Below, piece by piece: positions 39,577-50,800 of a stretch of DNA of 64,000 nt; position 1 is the stretch's first letter, and each line of letters starts with the position of its first letter. Source of the stretch: Acanthochromis polyacanthus. Taxonomy: Eukaryota > Chordata > Actinopteri > Pomacentridae. The notes beneath the pieces are model-generated. The model did no database searches and had not been told where the DNA came from. It was given only the letters and a program-made list of their open reading frames with translations. A program made the translations under genes and the position numbers. The DNA is taken from positions 30,553,974 to 30,617,973 of the forward strand of contig NC_067121.1 in the NCBI RefSeq assembly GCF_021347895.1, written 5' to 3'.

Positions 39577-41535
39577 ATGGGCTGTATTCAGAGCATTGCA
39601 TGCAAGCCCCGCATCAGACGGGAGAACATTGTGGTGTACGAGGTGTCCGCCTCTATCGACCAGTGTCCCACCATCATCGAGGAGAATTCACCGATTGTGC
39701 TGCGTTACAAGACGCCTTACTTCAGGGCCTCAGCAGGAGTTGTGATGCCACCAGTGCCCCGCAACGAGACCTGGGTGGTGGGATGGATCCAAGCTTGTAC
39801 CCAGATGGAGTTCTACAACACCTATGGAGATATTGGCATGTAAGTGTACAGGAGAGACTTCAAGACTGCTGCTGTGTCTGTGTGTGTGTCTGTCTGATCC
39901 TCTCTGTCCTCCTCCAGGTCCAGCTGGGAGCTGCCAGAGCTCAGAGAGGGTCGGGTCAAGGCCATCAGCGACTCGGACGGCGTCAGCTACCCCTGGTACG
40001 GCAACACCACGGAGACGGTGACTCTGACCGGACCCACGTCCAAACCGTCCCGTCTGACGGTCAGCATGAACGACAACTTCTACCCCAGCGTGACCTGGGC
40101 GGTTCCCATCAGCAACAGCAACACACCCATGCTGACCCACATCACCAGGGACCAGAGTTTCATCACCTGGCTGGTGGCCATGAACTCTGTCACCAAGGTA
40201 CAGGACCAAAACACAGAGAGCACCAAGGAGTCTTGTGTTAATCTATAATATAATACATTTCATTTTTATAGCGCTTTTTAGAACACTCAAAGACCCGATA
40301 CATGTAAAATCAGCAAACATTAAAAATAAAGGAACATCATGAAACAGGTGGGTCTTGAGGAGTGATTTGAAGGTGGTCAGGTCTGTGCAGTCGCAGATGT
40401 GTTGGGATAAGGAGTTCCAGAGTGTGGGGGCAGATATGGAGAAAGCTCTGTCCCCCCAGGTTTGGTGCTTGGTTCTTTGGTTCTGATGAACGAAGGCTGC
40501 GGGAGGGAGTGTGGTAGTGGAGCAGGTCCCTGAGGTATGGGGGGGCTTGGTTATGGAGGGCTTTGTGGGTCAGCAGGAGGACTTTGAATAGGGAGCCAGT
40601 GGAGGTTTAGGAGGACAGGGGTGATGTGTTCATGAGAGCGGGAGTGGGTGAGGAGACGGGCAGCTGAGTTCTGGATATACTGAAGTTTATTGAGGACTTT
40701 TGAAGATGAACCGTAAAGAACACTTTTGCAGTAATAAATTTGGGATGTAATAAATGCACCAGTTTCCCTTAAACTGCATCCACAGATCACAGATGTGTTT
40801 CGTTGGTTGGAGGTGGAAAAAAAGAACACCGGCTGTTTAGAAACTACTCTTGCGTTTCCACACAGACTGGCTGTGATGTAATCAGCCCGTCTTGCACTGC
40901 TTTTCCTGGTGTAAAGTTACAGAGTAGCTCATTGCTGCCTTTAGTTCTCCTGAATAAAGCCCCTGCAGTGGGCATCAGAAGTCAGTCCAGCATCAAGTGA
41001 CTGCAGTTACGTGCTGTCTTTTTGGAAGAGTTAGATTCTTTGTAGGATCATCTAGAGGCGGTGTTCAGGCTTGTCTTGAGTACTGATTGAGAAATTCTGT
41101 CTCATTCAAATATTCTCATGCATCAGCTGCAATTAAAAGATCCTTAATACCGTCATTCGTTACTGTGGACATTAACCACACATCTCCTTGCAGCAGGACA
41201 TAAAGAGGCTCCAACAAGATGTGCCCAAAATAGACCGCACCATTCACAAACACAGTATCAACCATGCTAACATCAGGCTTCTCCTCCTGCAGGAACGCAT
41301 CGTGTTGCAGACGGTGCGGTGGAGGATGCGGGTGGACATCGCCGTGGATCCGGACATGCCTCTGGGCTCTCGGGCCTCGTTGGTGGGTCGTCCCTACCAG
41401 GAGCAGCCACACATCCTCAACTACCAGGAGCCCATCCCTCCCAACGCCCTGGGGAGGCCCAATGCCAACGACGCCCAAGTGCTCATGTGGAGGCCGAGGA
41501 GAGGGGCGCCGCTTGTGGTCATACCGCCAAAATAA
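39577..41535 (+). CDS. fam78b: FAM78B protein
   Basis: The three exons 39577-39839, 39918-40197 and 41293-41535 join in phase and give 261 aa, the same length as human FAM78B. The start MGCIQSIACKPRIRRENIVV and the segments RYKTPYFRASA, WVVGWIQACTQMEFYNTYGD, SWELPELREGRVKAISDSDG, NTTETVTLTGP, MNDNFYPSVTWAVP and the end RRGAPLVVIPPK are strongly conserved; IRRENIVVY separates it from FAM78A. The molecular function of this family is not known to me, and no catalytic motif, signal peptide or membrane segment is visible from MGC. The Gly-2 and Cys-3 after the first Met could accept lipid (inference). An in-frame ATG 24 codons upstream would add a hydrophobic leader. A 5'-truncated LINE lies in intron 2. 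The 3' UTR may end near AATAAA at 42286-42291. Confidence 0.95.
40245..40765 (-). mobile_element. 5'-truncated non-LTR retrotransposon fragment (L2/CR1-like)
   Basis: On the - strand the distal part encodes a reverse-transcriptase C-terminal motif, VLNKLQYIQNSAARLLTHSR followed by ITPVLLNLHWLPI (about 40605-40715). This is typical of fish L2-type LINEs. The remaining sequence to 40245 is the 3' part and ends with the ATTTCATTTTTATAGCGC-type tail (read on +). It lies antisense in fam78b intron 2. No endonuclease or catalytic core is retained. Confidence 0.75.
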
Positions 41536-42507
41536 AAGGGTCTGGTAACTTCAAAGACATAAATATAGCTGCTCTGGATTTATCCGGACAGGACCTTGTG
41601 GCTCCTGAAAGAGTCAAGTGGACTGTTAAGAGAAGCCAGAGTGGATTTTACATCTTGGATCTCTGTTTGTCTACAACAAACAAGGACCTGGAACTGCATC
41701 AAGGCTTGTTTGACAAGTTTTTGGACCTCCACAAAGAGTTCTGCTTGCCTTTTTAGCGAAGAAGGAACACTGTTTTTAGTCGTACCGCAGAGGAATTAGA
41801 CCACAACAAGAACTGCATCCTGCATCCTTATGTAGACCTTATTGCATGAGAGTGAGAGGGAAAAACTGTCCACGAAAGAAGTTTAAGAACAGCATTTGTT
41901 TTGTATAACTTGATACCTGAAGACATTTTGATTGAAAAGTCAGCCAAAAAACAACATAACCATGAGTTCAACCTCATCAGTGCCAACAAAGGCCTTCAGC
42001 ACACTCGATACCAGAAGTAAAGGATGTATTCAGATCATTTAAAAAGAGATAAAGTATTATATGAATCTTTTTAGGTTAAGATTAATCAGATTGTATTAAG
42101 AGCACCCACTTGCCATAAAAGTCTGGAAGATAAAAAAACATCTACTGTAGTTTTCACTGGAGTTTTTTGCTGAGAACACCGAACTTATGCACCAACGTAT
42201 CATCAGCTTTTTTTAGCACAGCTGAAATTGTGTTCAGATGGGTGACAAACAATCGGAGAGGTGAGCTGGAACTGTTACTACGTTAAATAAATAATGTCAG
42301 CCATGCTTTCAATAAGTGCGGTGTAAATGACTTGGGGCATCGCCATACGACAAATTTAAAACACCGATCAGAGTCTGGGCTCGTATACATTACAGCTGGA
42401 ATGGGGCCGAAGCGTACTTGGAGCGAGGGTGAATTTGACGGGGCGCTAATCAGGTCAGGTTGCACTTCAAAAGTTACATAAATCTAACATTAATCAGGGA
42501 ATCTAAA

Positions 42508-43420
42508 TTTACCCGTGTGTCATCCTGCGGGTCAAAACTGAGCCGTTTTAAAGTTTGAAAATGTGGAAAAAAGTATTTTCACAGTGGAACTTCTGATGTC
42601 CACATTTTCAACATTTTTGGGAAATCTTTGAACATTTTTTGGTGGAAAAAAAAGAAAAATGTTTCTGAAGAACACTCACCAAAAAATTCAATTTTTTGTG
42701 AATGTTCTTAAAGAAAATATTAGAAGTTTGACTGATATATATGGAATCACTTTAGATTTTTACTCATTTTTTTTTAAAATATTTACAAGAATTTTCTTGC
42801 CAAATTTGGGGATTTTTTTTTAAAATAAAACTTTCAGGGAAACTTTTAACCCTCCTGCTGTCCTCATTCACGGGCACGGAAAATATTGTTTCCTTGTCTG
42901 AAAAAATCCAAAAATTCAGCAAAAAAATTGCACAAATTTCTGAAAATTTGCAAAACCTTCAGGAAGAAAATTCCAATAATTCCTTTAAAGTTTCCCTTAA
43001 AAGTTTTATTTAAAAAAAAAAAAAAACAAATTTGGCAAGAAAATTCTTGTAAATATTTTCAAAAATGAGTATAAATCTTCCAAAAAATCCTAAAAAAAAA
43101 AATACATAGTGATTACATATATATCAGTAAAACTTCCATTTTCTTTAAGAACATTTTTAACATTTCTTTTTTTCCCATCAAAAATGTTCAAAGATTTCCC
43201 AAAAATGTTAAAAATGTGGACATAAGAAGTTTCAAACTAAAACGGGTCAATTTTGACTCGCAGGACAGCACAAGGGTTAAGGAGTTACTGGAATTTTCTT
43301 CCTGAAGGCTTTCAAATTTTCAGAAATTTGTGGAATTTTTTTGCTGATTTTTGGGATTTTTTGTCAGACAAGGGAACAATATTTTTTGGTGGCCGTAAAT
43401 GAGGATAACAGGAGGGTTAA
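42508..43420 (-). mobile_element. TTAA MITE copy 5, split by insertion of copy 6
   Basis: The left part starts near 42508 (degraded TTTACCCG, then CATCCTGCGGGTC) and runs to 42849. The right part resumes at 43281 and ends GGATAACAGGAGGG plus TTAA at 43417-43420. The two parts join to the same order seen in copy 2 (an AACTTTTAAGGA-type string). The 435-bp gap is another copy in the opposite direction. Confidence 0.75.
42846..43280 (+). mobile_element. TTAA MITE copy 6, inserted into copy 5
   Basis: TTAA (42846-42849) precedes CCCTCCTGCTGTCC, and GGACAGCACAAGGG precedes TTAA (43277-43280). Both TTAA strings are the duplicated target that occurs once in uninterrupted copies. It is therefore younger than copy 5. 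Confidence 0.8.
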
Positions 43421-44870
43421 TGGTTTATTTAGTGTAGAATCGAACCGGCCACTGCGTCTCCTCATTTTTGTGTTTTTGCGGTAGATAAACATGGGGTGAG
43501 GATCTTCTGGTGTCACGGTCCGTCTGGTGTCTCATCCTGGGATCAATCCAAGTCCTGGCCTGCCACTCCACAACACAAGTCACATGACTCATCCTCCATC
43601 TGTGCCTCTCTCCAGGTTCATGCCTCACCTTCCCATATGCCTGCTCTTTTTTTCCTCCCCTGTCTGTCCACCTCATTACTGCCAATCCACAGACCTCCTC
43701 ACAAATCCACAACTATGCAAATATTAGCTGTGCAAAAACTGATCAGCCAGCGACGACGAGGTGGAAAAAATAGGCAAGATGTGGGTTTTTTTTTTAATGT
43801 AGTTATATGCATCAGGGTCGTTGTTGAATATATATAAATAAAACAGGTTCCTACTACCATTTAAATACAGTCAGAGGTTAAATTAGGTTGTATTAATTTG
43901 ATGTGTCTACAGTTGTCACAGCACCTTCAGCTCATTCAGCCATCTGTTGCTATAGAGACCGGTTTGGTTTTCCTCAGTGCACTGCAACTGGAAGTGAAAA
44001 AAAGAACTGTTCAAAATATTCATGGGTGTGCCTCGCTGCTCTGTCTGTGTGTGTGTGCTTGCAATCACACACACTTTGATGTAAGAACAGATCAAGGCAG
44101 AGCTGGTTGTTTCCGCATAAAAGCTATTTTAATTTATTCATTTGTTCTCACAAAGACCTTTATTTTTGCATTTAAATAACCATAGATGGAGTGTTTTTGA
44201 TATAAATACTCAAACTGTGAACAGCAAGGTCAAAGCAGTCATATCCCTTTTATATGAGACCTCATCTCATCTGATAGAGGGAAAAAAAAGGACATTCAGC
44301 ATCTTTGGACAGAGGTAACCCCTCCTCTTTGCAGCAAGTTTTCTCCTCGTTCCACCACTAGATGGAAGCTCTGCCGAGGATTTTGCTCTTTCACACTCAA
44401 GCACTATGTAAACCATTAATAATACCCTTTATGTTTTGAACATACATATCATATACACACACAAATACTGAACTATAAAGCTTCAGTTTTAAAACATCTA
44501 TGACATCATGGTTTCCTTAAAATCTCCCTTTTAATTGTACTTAGTGTGTTTTGTTTTACTGCATCAGTTTGTGTCGACATGACAACGTAGCTCCACCATT
44601 TCCCTCTTTTAAAAAAAACCTTACCAAGCAAATTTATTTCACAATATTCCTCCCCATCTTTTGTGCAAAGAAGCATTTTTTTCCCTAGTAGTGAATGAGC
44701 ACATTCACAAACAGCTGCAGCTGTCAGACAGTAACGGGTTAAATCCCTTCTGTGTTTCCCACATCCGTAACATCCAGACGCCACATTGGTCGTCACAGTT
44801 CAGAGAGTCCTGCTGTGTCCAGGCTGGACGGCTGCCACCTCTCCTGTCAGGCATCTCACCTCACAGATGT
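43421..44870. other. Intergenic spacer and probable slc35a3 3' UTR
   Basis: No gene is recognised. The right part should hold the slc35a3 3' UTR (- strand), with TTTATT (AATAAA on -) at 44633-44638 and 44133-44138 as possible poly(A) signals. Confidence 0.4.
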
Positions 44871-47800
44871 CTACACTTTGATGGCACTGCTGCCGGTGGG
44901 TTTTCGCTCGTGACCGTACAGAAATGTGGCAGCAATTACCAGCAACGCTCCTAAGAAAAACAACCTGAAAGAAAGAAAAGAAGTGAATAAATGATCAAAT
45001 GTGCACTTAGTTCACTTCTGCAGCTGCGAGCAGCTCAGAGGGGAAGAGGGTTTGAGCTAAATGCTGAATTTTAAGATGTTTAGCAGGTATAGTGTTTATC
45101 ATTTAATAAACAACCACAAGGGAAAAAATTTAAAAAGATTGTATTCAACATTACAAAAGTAACTTCGGGCAAAAAATTTGATGTAAAAATGCATCTTAAG
45201 AGCTTTTCCTATTTCAGTGACAGAAGTATCGCACAAATATTGACCAAACTGTCAAAAATGAACACTGTTTAAGGAGGTTATCCCTCACATTGGGAGTTCA
45301 TTGGCACCCCAGATTCTTCCACATCTGACCCACCCGTCTGATTCTTAGACCCTGTGAGCATCTTCATTCAAAATCTGGACCAGATCCAGCACCTAGCCTT
45401 TGTTCTAAACCTGCACCGTGTAAAACCTATGGATTAATTTACTATGCACAATGAAAGATCACAAAAATATGGAACAGCACATTCAATTTTTAAAAAATCT
45501 TTTTGTTTGAAGCCAAACCGTCTAAGTTTACATTTGCTGATTAGAACTGAACACAAAGCTCCACTGAGGCCGACGTTATTCACGTTGCTGCTGCTTCATC
45601 AGAAACCAAAGCAAAAAGTGTGACCGGTGCCACTAGAAGAAAATCTAAACAGAAAGTCATGACAATCCATTGATTCAATCAAAGCCACTAAAGTCAAGAT
45701 GGTGCCACAAGAATGAAGTTAAGAAATCTCCAAATAGGACTTTCACTACATGGTTATAGTGGGCAAAAGACAAAAAGATAATTATCACCATATTTATGGA
45801 AAACAATCAAGAAAAAATTCTATCAGTCAAGTTAATTCTTAAGTTTCTTTACTGTGTGTTTTGTTTTATTTCTGACAAATAATTCTGCTCAAAATACAAG
45901 TGTAGAGTGATGAAGAGAGTCTGTAACCATAACTGCACTCTGTTTTTTAATGTTGGAGTGTCACTTTGATTTCATCCTCTGGGCACCATGAATGCTCTCC
46001 TAATAATCAATCCAACAGTTGCTGTATTATTTTAGTTTGGAGTAACGCTGCAACGACGCTAAACAAAAAATAAACTGACAGATGTAAGGTTTTCTACTGA
46101 TAAAGTCTTTGCTTAATAGAGTGTGGTTTTATTTACCCGGTGGGGCTGAAGTCGTTCAAAAGGAAGTAGGAGATGAGTGTGGACAGGATTATAGACAGAG
46201 AGGCGGCAAATCCTTTGAGGATGTTGTCTGCGTATTTGATGACTACTGCGACGACGAGTCCGCCCACAGCCTGCAGGCAGAAAACCCAGTGTTTGAAAGT
46301 GTTACTCAAAACATGAAGTCAAACCTGTACAAAGACATGCATGCAACTAGACGGCAATATTGGAAAGTTCTTTGTTGTTTTCTGCATAACCTGATACACA
46401 GGAGAACATAGCAGCCTTACAGACCAGACTCAGGGTTCAAATGTCAAACATCAGTGCTTTCGACTTATATTTCAGATGTTTGTGAGTTAACAGCTTCACC
46501 AAACAGTGATTTCTTTCCTCTAAGCTTCTCACATAGTTTCATATCAATGGATATTCAAATGATTGAATATCTTTAGCCTTCGTGTTGTCCTGCGGGTCAA
46601 AATTGATCCGTTTTAAAGTTTAAAAATGTGGAAAAAATATATTTTTTCCCACAGAGAAACTTCTGATGTCCACATTTTCAACATTTTTTGGAAATCTTTG
46701 AAAATTTTTGGGTGTAAAAAAAAGAAATGTTAAAAATATTTTCTTTAAGAACATGTACAAAAAAGGTTCTTCATTTTAGGGATTTTTTGTGAATGTTTTT
46801 AAAGAAAACAGAAGTTTTACTGATATACCGGTATATGTAATCACTTCAGATATTTTCAGTATTTTTAAAAACATTACTAATTTTCTGAAAATATTTACAA
46901 GAGTTTTTTGCCAAATTTGGGGGACTTTTTTAAAATAAATTTTTTAAGGGAAACTTAAGGAATTATTGGAATTGTCTTCCTGAAGGTTTTGCAAATTTTC
47001 AGAAATTTGTGCATTTTTTTGCTGAATTTTTGGATTTTTTTCAGATAAGGAAACAAGACTTTTATGCCTGAAAATGAAGACAACAGAAGAGTTAAGTCAA
47101 AAATAGAAAACAGACGTGCAAATCAGAACATTTTTTTCTCTTTCCTACTAATCGACAGATTTATCTTCTCTCTCCGTGTATAAAACTATGAAGTTGACAC
47201 TTCCTGCAGCTACAACAGTAACATGCTGCTGACACACTGATAATACAAATAATCTAATTATGTCAAATAACTGAATATTTTAACCAAATCTTGCCACCAA
47301 TACTGCTAATTGTACTTCATTTCTATGCAGAACATTTACTTGTAGTATTTTTCCATTGCTGTGTTTGTAGCTTTTTGACGGCCACATACACTAGTTCATT
47401 TCTCTGACAACTTCACAAAAATAGGTGTAAAGAATGTTCAAATGATTAGGTAGGAATGAAGTAAAACACAGTGACAAACCTGTAAGGCAACAACGATGCA
47501 GGTGATGGTGCTATAGCCCTGAAACATCCCCAACTGTCTCACGCTTTGGCCGTCATACACTATCATCCCTATGAAGCCCAATATAAAGCTGAACAAACCT
47601 GGAAGAGACACAATTCAGAAATAACACCTATGATTGGAAATTGGATGAATGAAAGAAAAGGATTAAAGTTGACAAAAATAAACTACTGGATGCTGTGCTT
47701 CACTACAGCTAACAGCCCCTAGAGGTCACACACACACACACATCCAAGAGAAAATGTAAGGCTTTTCTCAGGTTTGGCAGAAATCCAGCCAACTCCCACA

Positions 47801-50800
47801 GTCATAAACCCTCCTTTAACTCCTCGCCTCCCCCTGCTAACGATCAGTTGTTCAGAGTCCGTCATCACACTGTTGTAACACATGGAAACATGCCAAGAAA
47901 CACACTATGAAAGGCTGAATTTACTCAGTCATGGCTGCTTTGTTGAGGGAGAGAAAGAGATCAATCTGTTTGTGAGCTTTAACCTTCTGCTTCAGTCATG
48001 AAATCAGAGGATCTCAAAGAGAGAAAAGCTTTAGAATTCAGCGAGAGTGTTGCTAAATACATTTATTTGCACAAAAAGTTTTAACTCAGTATACAGCTGT
48101 TTAATTGCAAAGAGAGAGAGATGGTTTTTAATGAGCTGGAATGAGAAGAAAACATCAAATATTCTGAGTATCAGAAAAGTTCCTGCACTTATCAAACCGA
48201 TCATCTAACAACACAATACAAGGAATGCTTCTCTCATTAGTAAGAATATTATTATTGTACAGATAACATCCTGACAAAGCCAACTATGAACTATTTGTGA
48301 CGTGGAAGGAATATTAGACCGTCAGACTTGAAAAACTCGTTCCTTTGACACGCCTAACTCTGGCACAGTCCACTGCTGCCCTTAAAGTGGCACGGCAAAA
48401 GAGAAACACACATCAAAGGCTGCACTGCAGAAGGGGTTATGGTTATGGAGACTGATTGTTCTCGTTAATGTCACCAGCACATTTCTTCCAGTACAACCAG
48501 AGGTCACGGAAACTCACCCAGCTGTATGTTACGAACCCAAACACTCTGTTTGGTCTCCTTGAGGATCTTCTCAAAGTAAACTCCAGCAAAACCACTGGAC
48601 ACGCAGGCCATCAGCACGGCCATCAGTCCCATGAACTGGGAGCCTGCAGACACAACCTTCTCCTCGGTGTCACCTCCAGAGTCCGAGGGCCACTGTGGAG
48701 GAAAAACATACATGAACACATGCAGAGAGAAAGGAAGAGTTCTTAAAATCTGCGCTGGACATACTAGTGTAACTCATTGATGAGGTAATAAAGTCATAGT
48801 GATTCCACACACATGAATTAAATGCACAATTGCAATTTAAAAGTTAGAATTTAATGATTAAGATCAACCTTCAAAGATGGAATCATTAATCTGATGGGTT
48901 GGATGACATGACGATAATCACATCAGCTTAACCCTTTGACGCACAACATGGGTCAAGAGATGCACATTTTCCATTGAATACGTCACATTTGACTCATGTT
49001 GCGCATCAAAAGGTTAATACTGTTCGTAATTTAAACTCAAAGTTCTGCATTCGTTGATTTAAGGCAAAATTCACATCACAATAGTGTAAGGAAATGACTC
49101 GATACTTTCCTCTACCTGCTATACATATCTGGACAGTTTCAGACAGCTATGAATGTTTGTTACGTCAAATATGATACAAGGTGAGTATTACTTTTTTTAT
49201 ATTTAAATTTTTACGATGTTTGTAATTATGGTAAGTATGTAATTAAGCAACACAGAAATTACTTTCAAATAACGTGTAAAAATAAGTCGGAACAACTTTT
49301 TTTAAAAATGAATAATCAGCTTAAGGATTTGTGTTTATGCTGCCAAACCTTAAGTGGTAATCAAGAACACCTTTAATTGTCGAGGAAAAGTTAATTCTAA
49401 CTCACTGTAGCTTAGTGGTTGGACAAAATAAGTTATGACCCCAAAAAGACTGATGCAAACCATTGCATTATTCTTTTTGTTTAGCCTAAACATAGTTGTT
49501 TTAGAGTGCAGAAACAAATTACAACAAGAAATCTTACAGCAGCTGAAGCTTTGTCTTTGAGGTATGGGTGCATGAACACAGTCACTGACGACACTCATTG
49601 GTTTGGAACGTGGTCATCATCTTGTTTTTTTGTATTTAGACATGACAAGCAATGAGTGGATCTAACTAGGAACACTACACAAACTCATATGGTGTCAACT
49701 TATCACTCAAAGTAGCCATATCCAAAAACATCCCCTGCTTTAGTGTGTATTTTACTCTAAATAGGGCCATAATTTATAAAATGAACATCATGCTGCATTG
49801 AAGGAGCCTTAAAATTTTCGACGGAGCCCATAAACTCATTAGGAAAATATTTACTGAGGTGACAAATGGAGTAAGAAATAGTCATTTTCTGGTAGATTTT
49901 TATACAATCAAACATTTTTGCATCCAGTGGAGTTGCCCCCTGCTGGCCATTAGAAGGAATTCAGGTTTAAGCCACTTTGCATTGGATTCGTTGATCTTTT
50001 ACATTCAGTCCACAGTGTGTCTTTCTGCTTTGACCTGCACTAGAGTGACTCCAGCCATCAAGAAAAGCAGCGAGAGCCACTGGTAGAAACCCAACTTCTT
50101 CCCCAGCATTGAAACGGAGAACAGTGCTGTGGTGAGGATCTTCAGCTGGTATGTGACCTGTGTGGAGCACAAACACATACAGCAAATAAATACAACATTT
50201 ATTAAAGCACAGAGGTAGCCAGGTATGTAAATGTGACTGGAGAACAAAAGCTACAGCAAACACCATCCTATGTACTAGAACTAGTTTCCTATAATTCTCT
50301 TATAGTTTGTTTGTCTTTCAGGTCTACAATTTCATTTGGCAGACGCTTTTGTCCAAAGCGACGTACAACACAAGCAAGAATTCAGACATAAGGAAAAACC
50401 TGTAGTAAGTGCAAAAGTGCTTCAAGTGCAATTGGTCAAAGGTGTTGCCATCAAGTTGCAGAAGAATTGCCAACCCCCCCCCTTTTTTTGTTTTTTCAAC
50501 TTTGTCAGCGCTAATTAAGTGCTGGGTTTTGGACCACCTGACTTATTCTAACCCTAAGGTGGAGTCGGATTAAGTGCCTAGGTGTTCTCTGAACAATTGA
50601 GTCTTCAATTGTCTCTTAAAAGTAGAAAGGGACTCAGCAGAACGCACAGAGTTTGGTAGTTTGTTCCCATTTGGGAACAACAGAGGAGAAGAGTCTGGCT
50701 AGAGATTTCGAGCCGTGCTGGGCTGGAAGCACCAGACGTCTCTCACATGCAGAGCGAAGTGGGCGTGAAGGGGAGTAGACCTGGATCAGGGAATCCAGGT

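Noticed and set aside
39730..40209. 159-codon frame antisense to fam78b exons 1 and 2
   Set aside because: It overlaps well-supported fam78b exons and the intron between them; it is open only because of base composition.
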